Assembly (NCBI RefSeq): GCF_014205275.1
Contig: NZ_JACHND010000001.1
Coordinates: forward strand, 4,092,001-4,156,000
Reading direction: 5' to 3'
Length of the DNA: 64,000 nt
Source: Sphaerisporangium siamense
Lineage (GTDB): Bacteria > Actinomycetota > Actinomycetes > Streptosporangiales > Streptosporangiaceae
Shown: in pieces, positions 60,012 to 64,000 of the stretch
How the letters are laid out: each line of letters begins with the position of its first letter
Position numbering within the stretch: position 1 is the first letter of the stretch
Made by a program: the position numbers and the translations under genes
The notes under the pieces: generated by a model
Databases searched by the model: none
Seen by the model: the letters and a program-made list of their open reading frames with translations, nothing else
Told to the model about the DNA's origin: nothing

Positions 60012-60935
60012 CTAGCGGTCGATGGCGTCCACAGCCAGGCGCAACGCGTGTTCGACTTCGGCCGCTACTGTCATGATTGCACCCACGGCCGACGAATTTC
60101 GGATCAGCTGTCCCTGGGCGTCGAAACTCGATATCCGCCTCTTGGCCGTGATTCGCTCCTGCATGAGGTTGACGCTCTCGGCCTCCGCCTCCTCGGTGGC
60201 GTCGAAGTAGGTGAGCTTGGCTCTGGCGTTCTCGGCCACGTCGGTGATAGCGGCCAACTGCATGACATCGTCAAGGAGCTCGCGGTGTGCCCTGCGGTAG
60301 GACTTGTCCTTGGGGACGTCGACGATGATCGTGATCTTCGCGTCGCCGTACTCCTGCCGGAGTGTGTGGATGGTGCGGCCCAGTCTGGTGTTGGCGTCGG
60401 CCACGGCTGCCGCCTTGCTGGTCCCCACGCGGAATTCCATCGTCTGCGCGCCGTCGGCCTTCTGGATCTTGTCCATCGCGCTTTTGCTCACGATGGCACG
60501 GACATCGACCTCACCTTCTAGGATGTCGATGCCATTGATCCACTCGGCGAGAGCGTTGGACCCGGGGGCCGAGGTCGAGCCTCGGATCATTCCAACGATG
60601 TTTCCATAGGGCAAGAAGCACATGACCGAGGTCTCGAGGAGACCGCGGTTCTCGGCGCTGTTGAACTGTTCGATGGACCCGTCCTCGAAGTTCACTTGCT
60701 CGATCCACTCGGCGGCGTCCTTGACCTTCCCGAGCAGGAGGTGGTCCGTTTCCTGGTAGGTCACGACCTGGCCGACTAGGGTCCGCAGCCGGCCCCGGAC
60801 CATCCGGTCCTTGATCGGTGCGCCAAACAGCCCGGCGAGGATCTTGGGCCAGTCGATCTGTGTCATCCGCTCGTGCTTGTCGCTGACTATCTCGTAAAAC
60901 GCAACGGTTCGTTCCCTGTCTTTCCTGTTCGTCAT
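60012..60935 (-). CDS. Cytosolic exclusion protein, RexA-like candidate
   Basis: A 307-residue protein with no membrane helix. It begins MTNRKDRERTVAFYEIVSDK. The stretch CFLPYGNIVGMIRGSTSAPG, NALAEWING and VDVRAIVSKSAMDKIQKADG followed by MEFRV parallels, from memory of lambda RexA, the order FLFVEGDTIGFAR, DFLIGKG and ERVQIEPLMRG then MHFIG. RexA is 279 residues and senses infection. The next gene is a four-helix membrane protein, the same order as rexA-rexB. The C-terminal third is helical (LDDVMQLAAITDVAENARAK). Related to DUF4747/DUF6731-type families at most distantly; no search was run. Confidence 0.65.
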   Translation of the reverse strand: MTNRKDRERTVAFYEIVSDKHERMTQIDWPKILAGLFGAPIKDRMVRGRLRTLVGQVVTYQETDHLLLGKVKDAAEWIEQVNFEDGSIEQFNSAENRGLLETSVMCFLPYGNIVGMIRGSTSAPGSNALAEWINGIDILEGEVDVRAIVSKSAMDKIQKADGAQTMEFRVGTSKAAAVADANTRLGRTIHTLRQEYGDAKITIIVDVPKDKSYRRAHRELLDDVMQLAAITDVAENARAKLTYFDATEEAEAESVNLMQERITAKRRISSFDAQGQLIRNSSAVGAIMTVAAEVEHALRLAVDAIDR

Positions 60936-60965
60936 GGAACGACACCGCCTTCGATAGGAGTGGGA

Positions 60966-61115
60966 GTGGAGCGACTATCCCACATTGCGGACGGTCTCGA
61001 ATGGGATCTAACGGGCAATCCGGAGACAGTTGGTCATAACGGATTGCTATGGGCCGAGGTTGAAGAAGACGAGCAACTAGTGCATCACCCTCTGCGGTCG
61101 CCCTTGCGTGAATAG
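60966..61115 (+). CDS. Possible small divergent protein
   Basis: A 49-residue frame from GTG 60966 with GGAGTGGGA before it (SHIADGLEWDLTGNPETVGH). It diverges from the RexA-like gene and is less G+C-rich than its surroundings. It may be real or a remnant. Confidence 0.35.
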   Translation: MERLSHIADGLEWDLTGNPETVGHNGLLWAEVEEDEQLVHHPLRSPLRE

Positions 61116-61134
61116 TGGGCGGAAGCAGCCCGCG

Positions 61135-62103
61135 TCAGCCCAGAACGGCGGCGACGATCTGTGACGGGTCCTGCTCCAGCCGATTGCGCGCGTGGATGTA
61201 CCGGCGGGTCGTCTCCGGCGAGGCGTGGCCGAGCGCGTCCTGCAGGTGCGACAGCGGTGCCTTGTACTCATCCGCCACCGTGGCGAACGTGTGCCGCAGC
61301 GTGTGCGGCGTCACCCGTTCCGGATGCTCCAGCCCGGCGTCTCGAGCGATCCGCTGGACAAGGGCGAACAGGTACCGCGAGGCGAGCGGTTGGCCCGACG
61401 CGGTGACGAACAGCGAGCCGTCGAGGTCGGCCACCGCGACGCCTTCCGCCCGGGCGCGCGCCTCGAGGTAGGCGTCCAGAGCCGCGGCGGGCGCGGGCGG
61501 CAGGTTTCGCACCCGCACCTTCTTGCCCTTGCCGACGATCCGCACTGTGCGGTGGCCGCGTTCGAAGCCGAGCGAGGACATCTGGAGCGCGCACACCTCG
61601 GCCACGCGCGGGCCGATCGCGACCATCAACCGGATGACGGCCGCCGTGCGCAGCGCCGCCGGCGCGCGGTCGGCGTCCGCCGCGGCGATGAGCGCCCGCG
61701 CCTCCTCCTCGGTCAGCCCGACCGTCTCCGAGTGCATCCGGTCGAGCTTCGGCCGCGCCGCCGCGGTGAACCGGGGCGGGTCGATCGCGTCCTCCTCGAC
61801 CAGGAAGCCGTACCAGGAGGAGACCGCGGCGAGCTTCGCCGCCACGGTGGCTGGCTTGCAACTGCGCGGCGGGACCTCCAGCCACCTCGCCCACAAGTTC
61901 CCCTCCCCACGGGAGGCGGTGAGCGGGTTGATGTCCGCGCCGGCGGCGAACGCGAGCCACTGGGCCAGGTGCACCCGGTAGGCGCGGCGGGTCGCAGGGG
62001 AGGAGAACGACAGCAGCCAGTCCATCGTCAGCTGCTGGATCCGGTCGGGCAGCGGCGTTGGGACAGTTAGGTCGGCGGCCGGGGCTCGGTCGACGATCGT
62101 CAC
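61135..62103 (-). CDS. int: Tyrosine recombinase / integrase
   Basis: A 322-residue integrase, intact. The N-terminal core-binding domain (WLLSFSSPATRRAYRVHLAQ) is followed by the catalytic domain: Arg in VAIGPRVAEVCALQM, Lys in VGKGKKVRVRNL, H-x-x-R in TPHTLRHTFAT, and His then Tyr in LGHASPETTRRYIHAR. It cuts and joins attP and attB for integration. AGGAG precedes the GTG. The upstream stretch holds short direct repeats that could be arm sites. Confidence 0.9.
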   Translation of the reverse strand: MTIVDRAPAADLTVPTPLPDRIQQLTMDWLLSFSSPATRRAYRVHLAQWLAFAAGADINPLTASRGEGNLWARWLEVPPRSCKPATVAAKLAAVSSWYGFLVEEDAIDPPRFTAAARPKLDRMHSETVGLTEEEARALIAAADADRAPAALRTAAVIRLMVAIGPRVAEVCALQMSSLGFERGHRTVRIVGKGKKVRVRNLPPAPAAALDAYLEARARAEGVAVADLDGSLFVTASGQPLASRYLFALVQRIARDAGLEHPERVTPHTLRHTFATVADEYKAPLSHLQDALGHASPETTRRYIHARNRLEQDPSQIVAAVLG

Positions 62104-62315
62104 TCTCGCTCCTCATAGGGTGGTCAGGGGATTGTGAGACATCAAGACTTTTGATCACGTTTCCGAACACCACGCGGGCCCGGATCGGAGTCTCGCACCA
62201 GTCCGTACGGATCTTGCTCGGAAACCGTCGATTCCGAACACCAGGGGCCGCAGGACTGGCGCGCGAGAACAAGCCTTGTCATGCCCCAGAGCTGCCGGAT
62301 TTGCCTGAATCGAAC
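62104..62315. other. Candidate attP region
   Basis: A 12-bp direct repeat TTCCGAACACCA at 62161-62172 and 62232-62243. GAATCGAAC at 62307-62315 is the minus-strand form of a tRNA T-loop (GTTCGATTC). No gene seen. Integrases of this class often insert at tRNA genes, so this may hold the core site. Confidence 0.4.
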
Positions 62316-62717
62316 TCACCGCCTCCGCGCGGCCGACGCGCGCCCGAGCTGGAAAGCGATCAGCACGGTCAGCTCGGCCACCACCGCGCGCAACCCGGCA
62401 TCCACGTCGTCCTCGCCGCCGGCATCGGTCCACGCCGCCCGCGCGGCCGGGAGGAGCTCCTCGATGGCGCGCCGGCTGAGCAGCCGGGGCCGGGTGATGG
62501 TCATGGAGCGCGCGGCGAGTGCGGCGAGGATGTCGGAGGTGGCCTTCTCCACGGCCTGGTCGTCGACCGGGCCGAACGCCCCGCCGCCCCGCTCGTGGCC
62601 TTGCCCGTATTGGAGGGTGTTGGCGATCACGACGCGGGCGCCCGGGTCGAGCAGCGCTGCCACCAGGTGGTCGCGGTCGGTGTAGTACTGGGCCACCCTG
62701 TCGGTGCTGTCGCTCAT
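62316..62717 (-). CDS. Phage protein, unknown function
   Basis: A 133-residue helical protein from ATG 62717 (VAQYYTDRDHLVAALLDPGA). It is followed by AVEKATSDILAALAARSMTI. Small proteins of this look are common in actinophage early regions. No family recognised. Confidence 0.6.
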   Translation of the reverse strand: MSDSTDRVAQYYTDRDHLVAALLDPGARVVIANTLQYGQGHERGGGAFGPVDDQAVEKATSDILAALAARSMTITRPRLLSRRAIEELLPAARAAWTDAGGEDDVDAGLRAVVAELTVLIAFQLGRASAARRR

Positions 62718-62891
62718 GGCGTTCCTCTCCTGGGGGCGTCCCGCTCGGGCGAGGCGAGCGGGGCGCGTAGCGGTAAGGGTGGGGCTCAACGGGCAGCGCG
62801 GTCCAGTGCGACCGGTCGGCGCCCGCATCGTGTGGTCTTTTCGTGGGGCGTCCCACCCGCGCCTTCCCCGCGGGCGGGACGCGGGTACGGG

Positions 62892-63263
62892 CTACGCCTG
62901 GATGACGGGACTGTGCACGTCCCGGTGGGTGAGCTGCACGGCCACGCCGCAGTCGCGCAACCCGCGAGCGATCTCGGCGGCCAACACCACCGAGCGGCGC
63001 CGCCCGCCGGCGCATCCGGCGGCGATGGTGCAGTCCAGGCCGCAGGAGGCCAGGCCGATGGCGTAGTGGATGGCCGCGGCGATGGTGGAGCCGATGCCCG
63101 GGGTGGCCATGACGTGGTCGCGGACGTCCGCGTCGAGGCCGGTGGCGTGCCGCATGGCGGGGTCGTCGCAGCGGTTGCGGAACAGGCGGCGGGCGTCGAT
63201 GGTCAGGTCGGCCTCAGGCGCCGGGGCGTGGCCGTAGCCGAAAGACATGACGTGGATGGTCAC
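62892..63263 (-). CDS. RapZ C-terminal domain-like protein
   Basis: A 123-residue protein. DLTIDARRLFRNRCDDPAMR, RDHVMATPGIGSTI and the ending CTIAAGCAGGRRRSVVLAAE then VQLTHRDVHSPV match the C-terminal domain of RapZ/YvcJ proteins (usually CxGG+HRSV and HRDV). In RapZ this domain binds small RNA or a nucleotide-type ligand. Single-domain versions occur in actinophages; the role there is unknown. Its GTG overlaps the NUDIX stop. Confidence 0.75.
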   Translation of the reverse strand: MTIHVMSFGYGHAPAPEADLTIDARRLFRNRCDDPAMRHATGLDADVRDHVMATPGIGSTIAAAIHYAIGLASCGLDCTIAAGCAGGRRRSVVLAAEIARGLRDCGVAVQLTHRDVHSPVIQA

Positions 63264-63946
63264 CGGCTACCGCCCTCGGGGCAGGCGTCGAGGATGTCGG
63301 CGAGCATCTGGCGGTGGGCGGCGAACACCCGGCCGCCGTAGCCTGCGATGTGGTGGACGAGGTCGTTGTAGGTGTCGGCCCTGACCCACTCGGCGCGCTT
63401 GGCGTCGTCGGCGCCCACCAGTGCGGGCAGGTCGGCGCGGTGCATGGTGCCCATGTGCGCGCGGACCGGGACGGTGACCATCCACGCCTCGTCGCTCTGG
63501 CGCGGGTCGGGGACGACGCGGGCCGGGAGCGCGACCCACAGGGCGTTGTGCTCCCCGAGGACGAGTCCGGTCTCCTCGGCTAGCTCGCGGATCGCCGTCG
63601 CGGTCGGCTCCTCGCCGGGGTCCGCTTTGCCACCGGGGAGCGCCCAGCCGTGGCCGTCGGCGCGCTCCACCATGACGATCCACCGGTGGCCGTCCTCGTC
63701 CCAGGCAGTGGGGATCGCATCAGCGCACACCTGCTCACCCCAATGGCCCAACTCGTTGCGGCCGTACCGGATGCCGGTCGGTGCGCACGGGTTGAGCGGA
63801 CGGCCGTCGACGACCTCGAAGGCGATCAGGGCGGCGGCCTGCCGGGGCGGCCAGTCGATCCGGGTCGGGTCGGTCTGCGGGTCGGCCCAGCCCTCGGTGA
63901 CGCCGGTGGTGAGGACGTCGGGGTGGGTGTACTGGCGGCCGGGCAT
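63260..63946 (-). CDS. NUDIX hydrolase
   Basis: A 228-residue protein from ATG 63946 with GGAGG upstream. The NUDIX box is complete: GGKADPGEEPTATAIRELAE then ETGLVLG. Residues 1-85 carry an extra N-terminal domain (TEGWADPQTDPTRIDWPPRQ). It cleaves a nucleoside diphosphate linked to another group, possibly ADP-ribose or NAD-type compounds. It is co-translated with the RapZ-like gene. Confidence 0.85.
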   Translation of the reverse strand: MPGRQYTHPDVLTTGVTEGWADPQTDPTRIDWPPRQAAALIAFEVVDGRPLNPCAPTGIRYGRNELGHWGEQVCADAIPTAWDEDGHRWIVMVERADGHGWALPGGKADPGEEPTATAIRELAEETGLVLGEHNALWVALPARVVPDPRQSDEAWMVTVPVRAHMGTMHRADLPALVGADDAKRAEWVRADTYNDLVHHIAGYGGRVFAAHRQMLADILDACPEGGSR

Positions 63947-63999
63947 CACATGCCTCCGTCGAGGTAGCGGGCGACGATGCCGCGCTCGGCGTCGTCCAG
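63946..63999 (-). CDS. C-terminal end of another early gene (partial)
   Basis: The frame reads LDDAERGIVARYLDGGM and stops at 63946-63948, overlapping the NUDIX start. Only 17 codons are visible; the rest lies outside. Confidence 0.5.
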   Translation of the reverse strand: MDDAERGIVARYLDGGM

Positions 64000-64000
64000 G

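Noticed and set aside
61192-62070. 292-codon plus-strand frame
   Set aside because: Shadow of the intact integrase on the other strand.
1-64000. CRISPR arrays, rRNA genes, transposase genes
   Set aside because: None seen: no regularly spaced repeats with spacers, no rRNA sequence, and no DDE or serine transposase motif in any frame I read.

Overview
The window is high-G+C actinomycete DNA: GTG and TTG starts are common, many genes appear leaderless, stem-loop terminators are GC-rich, and several proteins resemble actinophage families. Positions 1 to about 41,600 are a plus-strand temperate siphovirus (prophage) genome. From about 41,800 to 61,000 lies a mosaic accessory region on both strands. 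Positions 61,000 to 64,000 hold an intact tyrosine integrase and minus-strand phage early genes. I place the host among actinomycetes, possibly a Streptosporangiales-like lineage, but the sequence alone does not fix the genus.

Region by region. 2-4,150: AAA ATPase (cut by the window edge), single-strand binding protein, a run of small overlapping genes, a DUF5662 protein and a candidate small terminase. 4,250-8,400: small DNA-binding and membrane genes, a phage tRNA with anticodon CAU, and a leaderless gene behind a near-perfect LexA box. 8,550-11,550: tail fibre, beta-helix tailspike and two small repeat or structural proteins, placed unusually ahead of the terminase. 11,629-24,773: large terminase (read only through a -1 frameshift), portal, MuF-type head protein fused to a GNAT-like domain, a 1,130-residue protease with a nested scaffold, decoration protein, major capsid and connectors. 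24,842-38,600: tail tube, frameshifted assembly chaperones, a 1,726-residue tape measure, distal tail protein, baseplate and fibres. 38,741-41,601: lysis cassette with amidase endolysin and holins, closed by an 18-bp-stem terminator.

The accessory region carries a possible effector (41,827), three small gene families present in two or three copies each, a secreted HNH nuclease, an extra murJ, a frameshifted second tyrosine recombinase, decayed gene fragments, palindromic repeat arrays and an HTH regulator operon. Just before the integrase is a two-gene minus-strand operon: a 307-residue cytosolic protein followed by a four-helix membrane protein. Gene order, sizes and some sequence features resemble lambda rexA-rexB, so I propose it as a superinfection-exclusion system. 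The right end encodes a RapZ C-terminal-like protein and a NUDIX hydrolase.

The two strongest observations are (1) a complete-looking -1 programmed frameshift signal (slippery heptamer, 6-nt spacer, 12-bp stem) exactly inside the terminase Walker A motif, and (2) the RexAB-like operon. Both rest on reading by eye; the checks needed are stated with each finding.
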